A stretch of 64,000 bases of DNA from VAZQ01 sp963841705 (GTDB lineage Bacteria; Pseudomonadota; Alphaproteobacteria; Rhizobiales; Xanthobacteraceae): contig CAWJDY010000018.1 in NCBI GenBank assembly GCA_963841705.1, positions 62,001-126,000 on the forward strand. The letters run 5' to 3'. The notes beneath the pieces were generated by a model. The model was given only the letters and a program-made list of their open reading frames with translations. It did not search any database and had not been told where the DNA came from. Position 1 is the first letter of the stretch. Every line of letters starts with the position of its first letter. Positions 33,465 to 45,238 of this stretch are shown in pieces. The position numbers and the translations under genes were made by a program.

Positions 33465-33893
33465 GAGATGCGTTCGGCGCAGGCCAACCTGGATTCCCGA
33501 AGATCGGGCCTTGCGATGAATGTCCGGCTCTGCCGTTGGCATCGCCTCGCGGTCCATCGCGTTGGCGATGAGCCGCTCAGCCCTCAAACTGTTAAACCGC
33601 GGGCGCAATTCGATGGCCCCGAGCGCGCCTTGGTTGAATTGCTTCCGCTCCGCTTCCGCCGGCCCACCGGGATGTTGCCGCTGCCTATGCCGCAGCGGGG
33701 TGACTCCATTGAACTGCTCAAGTCACTCCTTAATCTCTCAATCCGAACGATTTTGTCCTGAGCGTCGCCTCGCGGTTCGCAGCCCTGCGGTCAAGCGGGC
33801 CCTATCCGCTGCTGGCGGTCTCGTGTGAGTAAGGCTCGGCTAGAGCACGTTATGCAAGCTGCTCCGGGCTCTGGTCGCCCCCAATCAGGCCTC
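33465..33893 (+). pseudogene. Degenerate copy of the ERF-DUF968 and ATPase genes
   Basis: The start resembles the Cys/His end of the ERF fusion (RSAQANLDSRRSG, LCRWHRLAVHRVGDE versus FAQPRALGRKSSDE, LCRAHHRAVHRVGDE). It then jumps to ATPase sequence: RAQFDGPERA, PLRFRRPTGMLPLP, QRGDSIELLKSLLNL, and after a shift FAALRSSGPYPLLAVSCE, a stop, and LCKLLRALVAPNQA matching the segment after Walker A. Internal deletion, stops and frameshifts make it non-functional. Confidence 0.78.
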
Positions 33894-33952
33894 GCCTGCG
33901 CCATCCACGCAGCGTCGGTACAGGCTGGTAGCAGCCCGCGAACTGGACCTCG

Positions 33953-34144
33953 ATGGACGACATTCGCCGAGCCGCCCCGAAGGCCAAAGTACCCAATCGT
34001 GAGCGCGCCCGCTTCGAGGTCGCTGCCGGGAACTACCGGTTGATCGCCGCATTCGATTTCCGCCGGCAAATCGTGTTCATCAAGTTCATCGGGACACACG
34101 CTGAATACGATGCCATCGATGCTCTGACGGTTGCCCAATTTTGA
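33953..34144 (+). pseudogene. HigB-type toxin, N-terminally truncated
   Basis: The 63-codon frame carries ARFEVAAGNYRLIAAFDFRR and QIVFIKFIGTHAEYDAIDAL, the C-terminal half of HigB mRNA-interferase toxins (about 95-100 residues). The N-terminal ~35 residues are missing where the ATPase fragment joins, and no frame upstream supplies them. The antitoxin remnant follows 12 bp later. Confidence 0.75.
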
Positions 34145-34156
34145 ATGAGGTCCATT

Positions 34157-34542
34157 ATGGAAATTTGCCCGATCCGCACCGACAAAGACCACCGCGCAGC
34201 ACTCGCGGAGATCGAGAAGCTTTGGGGCGCCTCGAGCGGGACGCCAGAGGGCGACAAGCTCGACGTTCTTGTGACGCTCGTCGAGACCTATGAGGAACGA
34301 CGCTGGCCGCTCCGCAGCCGGCGCCGGTTTGACCAGTGGATGTGCTGCGTTACGCGATCGATGAGCTCGGTCACACCCAGGCTGAGCTTGCAGACATTCT
34401 AGGCTCACGTTCGCGCGCGTCCGAGGTCCTAGCTCGGCGCCGCCCCCTGACCCTGGAGATGATTCAAAAGATCAATGCAAGTTGGAAAATCTCCGCCGAT
34501 CTCCTCGTCCAACCCTATCGGCTCGTCGCAACTGCGGCTTGA
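34157..34542 (+). pseudogene. HigA-type antitoxin, frameshifted
   Basis: The first frame gives MEICPIRTDKDHRAALAEIE, KLWGASSGTPEGDKLDVLVT, LVETYEERRWPL, the N-terminal domain of HigA. A second frame continues with PQPAPV, a TGA, then VDVLRYAIDELGHTQAELAD, ILGSRSRASEVLARRRPLTL. A frameshift plus a stop separate the halves. The HTH half alone (ATG at 34336) could be made as a 68-residue peptide, which I consider unlikely to matter. Confidence 0.75.
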
Positions 34543-34624
34543 GCCAAAGCATCAAATGCGCAAGGCAGAAGCCATGCCCGCCATCCCTTTTGGGGGGCGC
34601 ATACTGCTCGCCAGAAACTAGGCC

Positions 34625-35272
34625 CTAACGCTGCGCACGCATCGCCTGCGCATATGCCGCGTTCAGCGCTTTACTGCGTTCTTCCGCCAGCTCAACGAAC
34701 TCCGGGGCAAGTCCCGCCACCCGATCAGGATGGCATTGTCGTATCTTTCGTCGGTAGTTGCCGACGATTTCGTCCTTGGCTGCGCTCGGTGCGACTTCAA
34801 GAACTCTCCACCACTCCTCTGTTGGACATTGTTCAGCGGCCCGGTCACGCCCCTGTTGACACTGCCGTTCAGCCTCGCGCCCGTCCTCTGCTCGCCCTCG
34901 TTGTCGCGCGGCTTCTCTTCGTAGCTCCGTTTGGTGCTGACGCTCGGCCGCCTCTGCCTTGTGCTGGAGTTCTTCGCGTTTTCGCCGCTCCTGCTCGCGC
35001 CGTCTTTCGGCTTGCCGCTCGCTCAAGGCCGTGCCTTTGGTCCAAAGTCTCCGATGCTCCCTCCAAATCACGGGCCCGAACGCCAACGCCCCTGCGTTTA
35101 CAATTAACCAAACAAAATGAGTGCTGGTGTCCATCGCAAACAGGCTAAATGCATAGAAGCAGACTGCGTCGAGGAGAACGATAGCCAGCACAATGGTCAG
35201 CCAGCGCGCCCCAGGCACTTTCCATGCGCCAATTTGGCCAATGTGGACGTCATCTATTGAGATCGAGGGCAT
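34625..35272 (-). CDS. Membrane-anchored J-domain (DnaJ-like) protein
   Basis: About 215 residues from the ATG at 35272, which has ggaagtgg upstream (the frame opens at GTG 35305). Two adjacent hydrophobic helices lie near residues 20-70. A long Arg/Glu/Gln-rich coiled-coil stretch (about 85-150) follows, then a C-terminal J domain with EEWWRVLEVAPSAAKDEIVG, YRRKIRQCHPDRV carrying the HPD tripeptide that stimulates Hsp70. It probably recruits DnaK to the membrane. Having the J domain at the C-terminus fits type III J proteins. It pairs with the single-helix protein upstream. Confidence 0.8.
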   Translation of the reverse strand: MPSISIDDVHIGQIGAWKVPGARWLTIVLAIVLLDAVCFYAFSLFAMDTSTHFVWLIVNAGALAFGPVIWREHRRLWTKGTALSERQAERRREQERRKREELQHKAEAAERQHQTELRREAARQRGRAEDGREAERQCQQGRDRAAEQCPTEEWWRVLEVAPSAAKDEIVGNYRRKIRQCHPDRVAGLAPEFVELAEERSKALNAAYAQAMRAQR

Positions 35273-35352
35273 AAAAAATCCACTTCCATTCTGGGTTACA
35301 GGCACGCCCCGCTAAACTCTCCAGGGCTATCGCCGCGTATCAGCCGCCCTCA

Positions 35353-35961
35353 TCAATCCCCCGATAGTTTCTCTTCGGTAGATATCGCTGGTACCGGCTC
35401 AATCGTGGTTTCAGATGCTGGTTCTGTCACGTCGGTAGCGGGATTGGGGGGTTGCGGCGCTACTGCTTGCGCCGGTTCGCTCATCGTTTCAGATGCGGGT
35501 TCTGCTGGCTTCGCAGCGGTAATGGTGAGCCCCTTGAAACCCGGTTGTTCGGCCGCGGTTATCCCTATAAGCCTAAATCCAACGATCAAAACGGTGGCAA
35601 CCAAACAAACGACGGATATCCCAACCCAACGGCCCCACCGCCGATTTTGCATTTCCCCGGTTCCGTCCTGAGCCATTTCCTCTTGGGCACCAACGTCTGC
35701 CCCGCCGCGCGTTTGGTCAGCATTTAGAAGCGGGAAAAAGCGGCTCTCAAACTCCTCCAAGGCTTCCGGCACCCCTGATGCACGAACAGCCGAAAGGAGG
35801 TTTTCATAAAGATCCGTGCCCACCCTGCCGCTTACAAAGTCCTGGGCATGTCGTTGCTCTATGGTGTCGAACATGCGCTTGCGCATTTTACCGCCACTGC
35901 GCAGCGCCTGGATAAATGCTGCTTGATGCTCCAACGCCCTACCCTCCACACTTAGTCCCAA
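35353..35961 (-). CDS. Hypothetical single-pass membrane protein
   Basis: A 202-residue protein. An N-terminal acidic/basic cytoplasmic part (about 1-108, helical, with RKRMFDTIEQRHAQDFVSGR) is followed by one transmembrane helix (about 112-133, WVGISVVCLVATVLIVGFRL) and a Pro/Glu/Thr-rich extracytoplasmic tail with repeats of EPASETxxEP. No family recognised. It lies 80 bp upstream of the J-domain gene on the same strand, so the two may work together at the membrane. Confidence 0.6.
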   Translation of the reverse strand: MGLSVEGRALEHQAAFIQALRSGGKMRKRMFDTIEQRHAQDFVSGRVGTDLYENLLSAVRASGVPEALEEFESRFFPLLNADQTRGGADVGAQEEMAQDGTGEMQNRRWGRWVGISVVCLVATVLIVGFRLIGITAAEQPGFKGLTITAAKPAEPASETMSEPAQAVAPQPPNPATDVTEPASETTIEPVPAISTEEKLSGD

Positions 35962-36249
35962 AAAGCTGCTGAAACCGGTCGAGACTGGATTGGGGGATCG
36001 GCGTCTTCGTGGCGTTACCGAGAAAAAGCTTCATGGCCCGCTGCTTTTCCTTGCCGCCCGTGGCATTTGGGTCACAATCGACGCAGCTTCCCCCTTCCAG
36101 GACTGCCAAATGTGCAGATTTTCATCAGCCCGCACGCAGTTGCGGGTGCAGATCTAACCGGCGCTACAGCGACCCCCTTGACCACTCGATTTCCGGCGAA
36201 CTAGTAACATGCTGCCCGGCGGGCATGATCAGATGTTTGGGTCGGGGGG

Positions 36250-36807
36250 ATGATGGGCAATTCCGAACAAACTCGTCCGGGCTGTCAATCGGCTCCAGCT
36301 GTCGATAATGAGCCCGCGCGCTGGTATGCGGTCCACACCCAGCCGCATCGTGAGCTGCGCGCGAAGGACCAGCTGGAAAATCAGGGCTACGAAGTCTTCC
36401 TGCCGCGGCGGCTGAAGACCGTCCGCCACGCCCGCAAGCTGACCAATGTCGCCGCGCCGTTTTTTCCGCGCTACCTGTTCATTCGGCTCAACCTCGCCCG
36501 GCATCGCTGGCGGAGCGTCAACGGGACCTTCGGTGTGAACAGCCTGGTCATGCAGGGGGAACTGCCGCATCCGGTGCCGCGCGGCGTTGTGGAAGCGATG
36601 GTCGCCTCGGTTGACGCCAAGGGTTTCCTTTGTTTGCAGGAAAATCTCCAACCGGGCACCCAGGTGCGGCTTGCTGCCGGGCCATTCGCCGAACAGCTGG
36701 GGACATTGGATCGGCTCGACAACTCCGGCCGTGTCCGCGTGCTACTGGAGATTATGGGTGGAACCGTTCCCGTTCACATCGAACGCAAATTCGTGACCGC
36801 TGCCTGA
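36250..36807 (+). CDS. NusG-like / RfaH-like transcription antitermination protein
   Basis: A 185-residue NusG paralogue. The NGN domain is clear: ARWYAVHTQPHRELRAKDQL, ENQGYEVFLPRR, then FPRYLFIRLNLARHRWRSVN. The KOW domain follows (GTQVRLAAGPFAEQLGTLDRL and RVRVLLEIMGG). Loop sequence and context are those of RfaH/NusG-SP proteins that serve polysaccharide operons, not housekeeping NusG. The start at 36250 follows a G-rich site; 36253 is an in-frame alternative. No polysaccharide operon follows here, though a truncated sugar transferase lies 11 kb upstream. Confidence 0.87.
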   Translation: MMGNSEQTRPGCQSAPAVDNEPARWYAVHTQPHRELRAKDQLENQGYEVFLPRRLKTVRHARKLTNVAAPFFPRYLFIRLNLARHRWRSVNGTFGVNSLVMQGELPHPVPRGVVEAMVASVDAKGFLCLQENLQPGTQVRLAAGPFAEQLGTLDRLDNSGRVRVLLEIMGGTVPVHIERKFVTAA

Positions 36808-37254
36808 TCCTTGGCAAGCGAATAAGGGCACGTCGCCAGCCCGCCGATATAGCGCATCTCGTTTTCGGCAAAAGCATAATGGGAAAATTAGGTGATGATG
36901 AATTCGCGCAGGTCATCCGCCTGGCGCCACTTACGTCCATTGACCTGATTATTAGTGACGCAAGGTGCAGCGCGATGGTCGGCCGACAATTGCGCTGGAT
37001 GACCAGCACAGCAGCCCCCGGTGGATAACTGAACGGGACCTCAAAGCGCGGCCGATGTCCATAAGAACACAAAGCCCTACTTCTGTTGAGGTTGCTGCGA
37101 TTTCGATGGCGAAGCTGACCCACGAAGTAGTAAATCGCCACTGTCGACTGAACGTCTCATTCCGCCTGCACGACTGACTGGAGCTCGAGCAAGGAAGCGG
37201 GCGGGAGAGTTTGTTCCCTCGGGACCTCATTGGGGCTGGGAAACGCCGCGCGGA
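36808..37254. other. Intergenic stretch without a supportable gene
   Basis: Only short frames without domain features. It leads to a strong leftward terminator and lies between the NusG-like gene and the lysR-trxB block. Confidence 0.4.
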
Positions 37255-37286
37255 CAAAAAAACCGGACCCTAGCGGGTCCGGTTTC
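37255..37286 (-). terminator. Strong rho-independent terminator (leftward)
   Basis: An 11-bp perfect stem AAACCGGACCC / GGGTCCGGTTT with loop TAGC. Read leftward it is followed by a run of seven T. A second hairpin (GTCGGC..GCCGAC) lies just upstream at about 37292-37309. The nearest leftward gene, lysR, ends 435 bp earlier, so it may end a long lysR 3' UTR or a separate small RNA. Confidence 0.7.
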
Positions 37287-37524
37287 AGTTCGTCGGCTGA
37301 GCGGCCGACTCACCTTCCAGAGGGGAACAGCTGGCAGCTCCTCAGTTGCATAAAAAGACACAACCTTCCGCCGCCAGTAGCCGCACTTTAGGCCTCCCAC
37401 GCTGGGCCGAAAACAGAAGACTGCGCATGTCTGCCATGCGACAGGGCGCTGCGGCCCCGCATATCGCTTCGCTCATGCAGGCTACCAAGGGACGCAGCCA
37501 TGGAGTGAGACGCTCGGCGCGCAG

Positions 37525-37664
37525 CCTTCGAGGCTCGCTCGCTAATGCTCGCTCGCGCCTCAGGATGACGCCTTCGAGGCTTGCTTGCGTGCTTGCTCGT
37601 TCGCGCCTCAGGATGACGCTTCGAGGCTCGCTCGCTAATGCTCGCTCGCGCCTCAAGGATGAGG
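37525..37664. repeat. Three tandem ~46-bp palindromic (REP-type) units
   Basis: Units at 37525-37570, 37571-37618 and 37619-37664 each read CTTCGAGGCTCGCTCGCTAA (or a close variant), then GCTCGCGCCTCAGGATGACG. Each unit can fold on itself (GAGGCTCGCTCGC / GCTCGCGCCTC). They resemble the dispersed palindromes (CATCCTGAGG-type) of Bradyrhizobium-like genomes. Confidence 0.7.
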
Positions 37665-37721
37665 GGCGCGCGCTCGCGGCTCGCAGAGCCCGTAGCCCAC
37701 CAGCCGCCCCCGGGCAGGGTA

Positions 37722-38615
37722 TCAGAAATGCCAGCGCTGCGCCTTCGCTACCAGAAAATCGCGAAACACCTGAACCCGCGCAACCGTCTTCAACTCCTCC
37801 GGATAAACAAAATAGGCATCAAGCGCGATCGTATCGGATTCGCCGAACAGCTGGACCAGCCCGCCATTCTCCTCCACCAAATAATCGGGCAACAGCGCAA
37901 CCCCCATCCCGCGCTGGCAGGCGCGCACAACCCCCAAGATATTGTTGATGGTCAGCACCGGGGTGCGCGCCCCCTTGCCGTTCCTCCCAACCTCGATCAG
38001 CCAGCGCCGGTTCTCCAGGTAATTCGGCACCGTGCTGCCGCCAAGCAGGATGATGCGGTGCTGGTCGAGATCGTCGTGCGCACGCGGGGTGCCGAACCGC
38101 TTGACATAATCGGGCGAGGCATAGGCGTGGAACCGGACCGAGAACAGCTTGCGCTGGATCAGATCCGGCTGGGTCGGCTGGCGCAGGCGGATCGCCACAT
38201 CGGCCGCGCGCATCGCAAGGTCGAGCTCCTCGTCGGTGGTCAGGAGCGTGAGATGCACATCCGGATATAGCTCCACGAACTCGCCCAGCCGCGGGGTGAG
38301 CCAGTGCACCCCGATGCCGGGGGTGGTGGTAATGCGCAGCTCGCCGTTGGGCCGCTCGCGACTGTCGGTGAGCTTGGCCCGCGCCGCCTCGAGCTTCATG
38401 AACACGTCATGGGCGGTATGATGCAGCAGCTCGCCCTGCTCGGTGAGGATGAGCCCGCGGGCGTGGCGGTGGAACAGCGAGACGCCGAGCTCCTGCTCGA
38501 GCGCGGACACCTGCCGGGACACGGCCGATTGGGACAGCCCGAGCTGCTCGCCGGCATGGGTGAAGCTGCCGGCTTCGGCAGCGGCGTGAAACACCTTCAG
38601 CTTGTCCCAGTCCAT
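37722..38615 (-). CDS. LysR-family transcriptional regulator
   Basis: A 297-residue regulator from MDWDKLKVFHAAAEAGSFTH (ATG 38615). The winged HTH is in AGEQLGLSQSAVSRQVSALE, QELGVSLFHRHARGLILT, and the effector-binding domain begins near GELRITTTPG. Upstream in-frame codons to 38699 overlap trxB and lack family content. It starts 22 bp after the trxB stop, so it is cotranscribed with thioredoxin reductase, an arrangement I associate with Hyphomicrobiales genomes. It is probably linked to redox or metabolic control; the effector is unknown. Confidence 0.88.
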   Translation of the reverse strand: MDWDKLKVFHAAAEAGSFTHAGEQLGLSQSAVSRQVSALEQELGVSLFHRHARGLILTEQGELLHHTAHDVFMKLEAARAKLTDSRERPNGELRITTTPGIGVHWLTPRLGEFVELYPDVHLTLLTTDEELDLAMRAADVAIRLRQPTQPDLIQRKLFSVRFHAYASPDYVKRFGTPRAHDDLDQHRIILLGGSTVPNYLENRRWLIEVGRNGKGARTPVLTINNILGVVRACQRGMGVALLPDYLVEENGGLVQLFGESDTIALDAYFVYPEELKTVARVQVFRDFLVAKAQRWHF

Positions 38616-38637
38616 GCCGCCTGTGGTCACGTCGCCG

Positions 38638-39648
38638 TCACTCCGCCGCCATCGCTGACAAAGCTCTGGGCTCGGGCTCGGCCTCGCCTTCGGCTTCACC
38701 TTCGGCTTTTCCTTGCGCAGCGAGAAACCGCTCCGCCTCGAGCGCCGCCATGCAGCCCTGCCCGGCCGCGGTCACCGCCTGGCGATAGACGTCGTCGGTC
38801 ACGTCGCCGGCGGCAAAAACGCCGGGCACCGAGGTCGCAGTCGAATGCGCCGTCCTGATGTAGCCCGAGGCCTTCATCTCCAGCTGGCCGGCAAACAGCG
38901 CGGAAGCCGGGGTGTGGCCGATGGCAATGAACACCCCGTCGGCGCGCCGCTCGCTCAATGCGCCGGTCCTGGCATCGCGCAGCACCACCGCCTTGACCTT
39001 GAGCGGGCTCTCCTCGCCCAGCACCTCCTCGAGCACGCTGTTCCAGAGGACGGAAATCTTCGGATGGCGAAACAGCCGGTCCTGCAAAATCTTCTCCGCC
39101 CGAAGCTCCCCCCGCCGGTGCACGAGCGTGACATGGGTGGCGAAATTGGTGAGGAAAAGCGCCTCCTCGACCGCGGTATTGCCGCCGCCGATGACCACAA
39201 CCTCCTTGCCGCGATAGAAGAACCCGTCGCAGGTGGCGCAAGCCGAGACGCCATAGCCCTTGAACTTCTGCTCGGACGGCAACTCCAGCCAGCGCGCCTG
39301 CGCCCCGGTGGCGATGATGAGGGCATCGCTGCGGTAGCGGTCGCCGCTGTCGCAATCGAGCACGAACGGGCGCGCGCGCAAATCGACCCGGGTGACATGG
39401 TCGGCAACAAGCCTGGTGCCGACATGCTCGGCCTGCTTCGCCATCTGCTCCATCAGCCAGGGGCCCTGGATGACCTCGGCGAAGCCGGGATAGTTCTCCA
39501 CGTCGGTGGTGATGGTGAGCTGGCCGCCGGGCTCGATCCCCTGGATCAGCACCGGGTCGAGCATGGCACGGGCAGCATAGACCGCCGCCGTATAGCCGGC
39601 CGGCCCGGACCCGACGATCACCACCTTGGCGCGGATAGTCTCAGCCAT
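38638..39648 (-). CDS. trxB: Thioredoxin reductase
   Basis: A 336-residue FAD/NADPH enzyme that reduces thioredoxin. N-terminal FAD site VVIVGSGPAGYTAAVYAARA, redox-active CATCDGF, NADPH site VVIGGGNTAVEEALFL and the C-terminal FAD motif GVFAAGDVTDDVYRQAVTAA are intact. The last ~25 residues form an unusual Glu/Ala/Gly-rich tail (GKAEGEAEGEAEPEP). The start at MAETIRAK (39648) fits the family; a Met two codons upstream (39654) is possible. Followed by lysR 22 bp later. Confidence 0.95.
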   Translation of the reverse strand: MAETIRAKVVIVGSGPAGYTAAVYAARAMLDPVLIQGIEPGGQLTITTDVENYPGFAEVIQGPWLMEQMAKQAEHVGTRLVADHVTRVDLRARPFVLDCDSGDRYRSDALIIATGAQARWLELPSEQKFKGYGVSACATCDGFFYRGKEVVVIGGGNTAVEEALFLTNFATHVTLVHRRGELRAEKILQDRLFRHPKISVLWNSVLEEVLGEESPLKVKAVVLRDARTGALSERRADGVFIAIGHTPASALFAGQLEMKASGYIRTAHSTATSVPGVFAAGDVTDDVYRQAVTAAGQGCMAALEAERFLAAQGKAEGEAEGEAEPEPRALSAMAAE

Positions 39649-39869
39649 AAGCACTTAACCATTGACGCCGTTGGTCATTCGAAGCTTCCCAAGGGAAGGA
39701 GAGCCGGTCGCAAAATCCAACACCATCGCCGCGGAGAGCGCGGCGACGCACAACGACCTGATCTATGAGCTCCGGTCAGCTATGCAAGGGATGCAGAGCA
39801 CAGAGTGCCAGCCGAGGCCAGACCCGGCCGACCGGTTTTCCGCAACAATCTTGCGGGCCGTTTTTGCTC

Positions 39870-39976
39870 CGTAGCCCGCATGAGCGACAGCGACATGCGG
39901 GGGCTCGCCTTTCCCCGGATCTCGCTTCGCTCCTCCGGGCTACGCTCCTCCCGGGCTACGCTCCTCCGGGCTACGA
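39870..39976. repeat. Palindromic REP-type cluster in the trxB-greA gap
   Basis: GTAGCCCGCATGAGCG..CGACATGCGGG, then CCCCGGATCTCGCTTCGCTC and three tandem copies of CTCCTCCGGGCTACG (15-16 bp; about 39930-39975). Strong hairpins are possible. Sequence style matches dispersed rhizobial palindromes. The remaining part of 39655-40029 holds no gene I can support. Confidence 0.65.
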
Positions 39977-40029
39977 AGGCCCGCCCTGCCTTGCCCCTGC
40001 GCAGGCCCCGGCGAGTGGCGCGGGGAGGG

Positions 40030-40503
40030 TCAGCGAAACTCCACCTTCTTGATCTCATAGGCCTTGGCGCCGCTCGGGGTCACCACCTCGACGCTCGTCC
40101 CTTTGGCCTTGCCGATGAGCGCACGCGCGAGCGGGGAGGTGATCGAGATCTTGCCCTTTTTCGCATCCGCCTCGGGCTCGCCGACCAGCTGCCACACCTG
40201 CTTCTTCGCAGTGTCCTCGTCCACCAGCGTCACCGTGGCTCCGAACTTGATGGTCTCGCCGGAAAGCTTGGACACGTCGATCACCTCGGCGCGCGCAAGC
40301 TTGTCCTCGAGCTCGGCGATCCGCCCCTCGTTGTGCGACTGGGATTCCTTGGCGGCGTGATACTCGGCATTCTCGGACAGGTCGCCGTGGGTGCGCGCAT
40401 CGGTAATGAGCTGGAGGATCTTGTGACGCTCAACCTGCTGGCGATGCTTGAGCTCGCTCTCCAGGGCGGCATAGCCCTCCGCCGTCATCGGAATCTTGTC
40501 CAT
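40030..40503 (-). CDS. greA: Transcription elongation factor GreA
   Basis: A 157-residue secondary-channel factor that helps RNA polymerase cleave backtracked transcripts. The N-terminal coiled coil starts MDKIPMTAEGYAALESELKH and carries the acidic tip (DARTHGDLSENAEYHAAKES), followed by the FKBP-like domain (VTLVDEDTAKKQVWQLVGEP, ISITSPLARALIGKAKG). Full length. It lies between carB and trxB on the same strand, with a repeat-bearing gap on each side, so it probably has its own promoter. Confidence 0.96.
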   Translation of the reverse strand: MDKIPMTAEGYAALESELKHRQQVERHKILQLITDARTHGDLSENAEYHAAKESQSHNEGRIAELEDKLARAEVIDVSKLSGETIKFGATVTLVDEDTAKKQVWQLVGEPEADAKKGKISITSPLARALIGKAKGTSVEVVTPSGAKAYEIKKVEFR

Positions 40504-40527
40504 TTTTCCTTAAACCTCCAACTCAAG

Positions 40528-40630
40528 ACGGGATGACTTTTCCTCGAATCGTCATCCCGCTCTATGCTTTTGTTGAGCATGTCCGGCTGTTGTCGAGCAT
40601 GTCGCTTCGCAAAATTTCAGTTCGCCGGAC
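40528..40630 (-). repeat. Intergenic palindromic repeat (RIME-like), copy 2
   Basis: GGATGACTTTTCCTCGAATC, then GTCATCCCGCTCTATG and TTGTTGAGCATGTC. This closely matches the reverse complement of the right half of the repeat at 5981-6110, followed by a second GAGCATGTC and GCTTCGCAAAA. It includes the hairpin GGGATGAC / GTCATCCC. Located between carB and greA. Confidence 0.65.
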
Positions 40631-40743
40631 ATCCTAACCCAAAGGACAATAAGTCCAATCGCGGGCCGAAGTTGCCTTCCGGCCACGCGATCCGAAACTC
40701 GGTCCCAAATCCTACCGGGGGCCAGTTCCCGGGTTCCCCGGGA

Positions 40744-44025
<3,282 letters not shown>

Positions 44026-44040
44026 GGATTGTCGGGTGTA

Positions 44041-44730
44041 TCATGCCGGACGGGCCAGGAAAGTCATGCGCGCCGGGTTGTGCCCGATATTGGCGGGGTC
44101 GCGACGCGCGGAAAACCCGGCACGCGCAAGCTTCTCGATCATCGCGGCTTCGCTGTAGCGCGTCAGGCCGAGCCGGGAGCGCAGCCGCCAGTAGTCGGAA
44201 GCGACCGTGCGTGCGAGGCCGATCAGGGCTGCGCCCAGGAAACCATGCGCAAGCCCGAAGCGCAGCAACGCGATCGCGTCCATTGCGAGGCTGACGTGCG
44301 GCGGCAGGATGTCGCCGACAATGAGCAGGCCATCGCGTGCGAGCAGCCGCCGGAAGACCGCGAGCGCGGCATCAAGCTCTTTCGCGCTCAGGTATTGCGC
44401 AACCGAATGCATCACCACCACGTCGAACGAGCTCGCGGGCAGGGCCGCGAGCTGCTCGGGGCAGCGCACGAAAATGCGTGCGTGTCCGGCGAAGCGGCGG
44501 GCCAGGGAGGCGCGTACCGACTGCGCGGTCTCGCACAGGGTGACCTCGGCCGCGGATGCCGCGATCAGGTCCGCGTGCAGCGCCTCGCCGCAGCCGTAGT
44601 CGAGGACGCGCGCGCCCGGGCGCACACGCGCGAGAATATCCTGCGCGACGGTGCGATAATGCACGTCGCGGTGGCGCGGACTGACGTAGATTGGATGATT
44701 GGAATTCCAGAAGGCGATCCAGTCGCCCAT
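44041..44730 (-). CDS. Class I SAM-dependent methyltransferase
   Basis: A 229-residue Rossmann-fold methyltransferase. SAM-binding motif I VLDYGCGEALHADLIA (about 41-56), motif II acidic loop VTLCETAQSV and motif IV region SFDVVVMHSVAQYLSAKELDAAL are readable. A hydrophobic stretch in the C-terminal half (AMDAIALLRFGLAHGFLGAA, LIGLARTV) suggests membrane contact or a lipid-like substrate. It lies 15 bp upstream of carB on the same strand, so it may be cotranscribed, though no pathway link to carbamoyl phosphate is obvious. Confidence 0.82.
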   Translation of the reverse strand: MGDWIAFWNSNHPIYVSPRHRDVHYRTVAQDILARVRPGARVLDYGCGEALHADLIAASAAEVTLCETAQSVRASLARRFAGHARIFVRCPEQLAALPASSFDVVVMHSVAQYLSAKELDAALAVFRRLLARDGLLIVGDILPPHVSLAMDAIALLRFGLAHGFLGAALIGLARTVASDYWRLRSRLGLTRYSEAAMIEKLARAGFSARRDPANIGHNPARMTFLARPA

Positions 44731-44832
44731 CGGCCCTCCCCGGGTCCCGCGCGAGCCCGCCGACCATACGTTGACGCGGCCCGCTGCTTCAATATTGTCC
44801 CGCGCAGGACACTGTCAGAAACGAGAGGCGGA

Positions 44833-45189
44833 ATGAACGAGCTGGTGAAATTTCTCTGCACGGGCGATCATCCGGTCGAACTAAGCTCGCGCGACAAGAC
44901 GCGTGAAGGCGTCAAGGAATCTGTCGCGCTCGGTCAAGTTCTGGTGATGTTCACCGATACCAGGGGCGGGACCGAGATCGGCATTCCCGTCGACCCCGAT
45001 CGTTCCGATCTGCGCGCGCTGGAGAGCAACAACGGGCCTTCCGAGATCAGACTGGTTGGAGACCTGACGCTCGATTATGTCCCCGTCACCTGTGTCGCCC
45101 GCATCGACCTCACCACAATGAAAGGGGAGGGGCACCTTGAAGTCCGGGAAGAAGAGGGCGATGCTGCGGCGAGCGGGGAGCCGCGGTAG
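44833..45189 (+). CDS. Small hypothetical cytoplasmic protein
   Basis: A 118-residue acidic protein from the ATG at 44833 with a good ribosome site (gaggcgg). It reads MNELVKFLCTGDHPVELSSR, VLVMFTDTRGGTEIGIPVDP and LVGDLTLDYVPVTCVARIDL, a beta-rich small domain with a charged tail. No family recognised. It diverges from the methyltransferase-carB operon. The same frame is open for over 3 kb upstream on the antisense of carB, but only this 3' part has its own start signal and gene-like sequence. Confidence 0.6.
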   Translation: MNELVKFLCTGDHPVELSSRDKTREGVKESVALGQVLVMFTDTRGGTEIGIPVDPDRSDLRALESNNGPSEIRLVGDLTLDYVPVTCVARIDLTTMKGEGHLEVREEEGDAAASGEPR

Positions 45190-45238
45190 GGGGCAAGCCC
45201 GGGATCATCATGATGCCCGTGCCTGGACGCCGTCCGGG

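Noticed and set aside
37525..37664. Tandem repeats as a possible CRISPR array
   Set aside because: The units are contiguous with no unique spacers, are self-complementary, and no cas gene is near.
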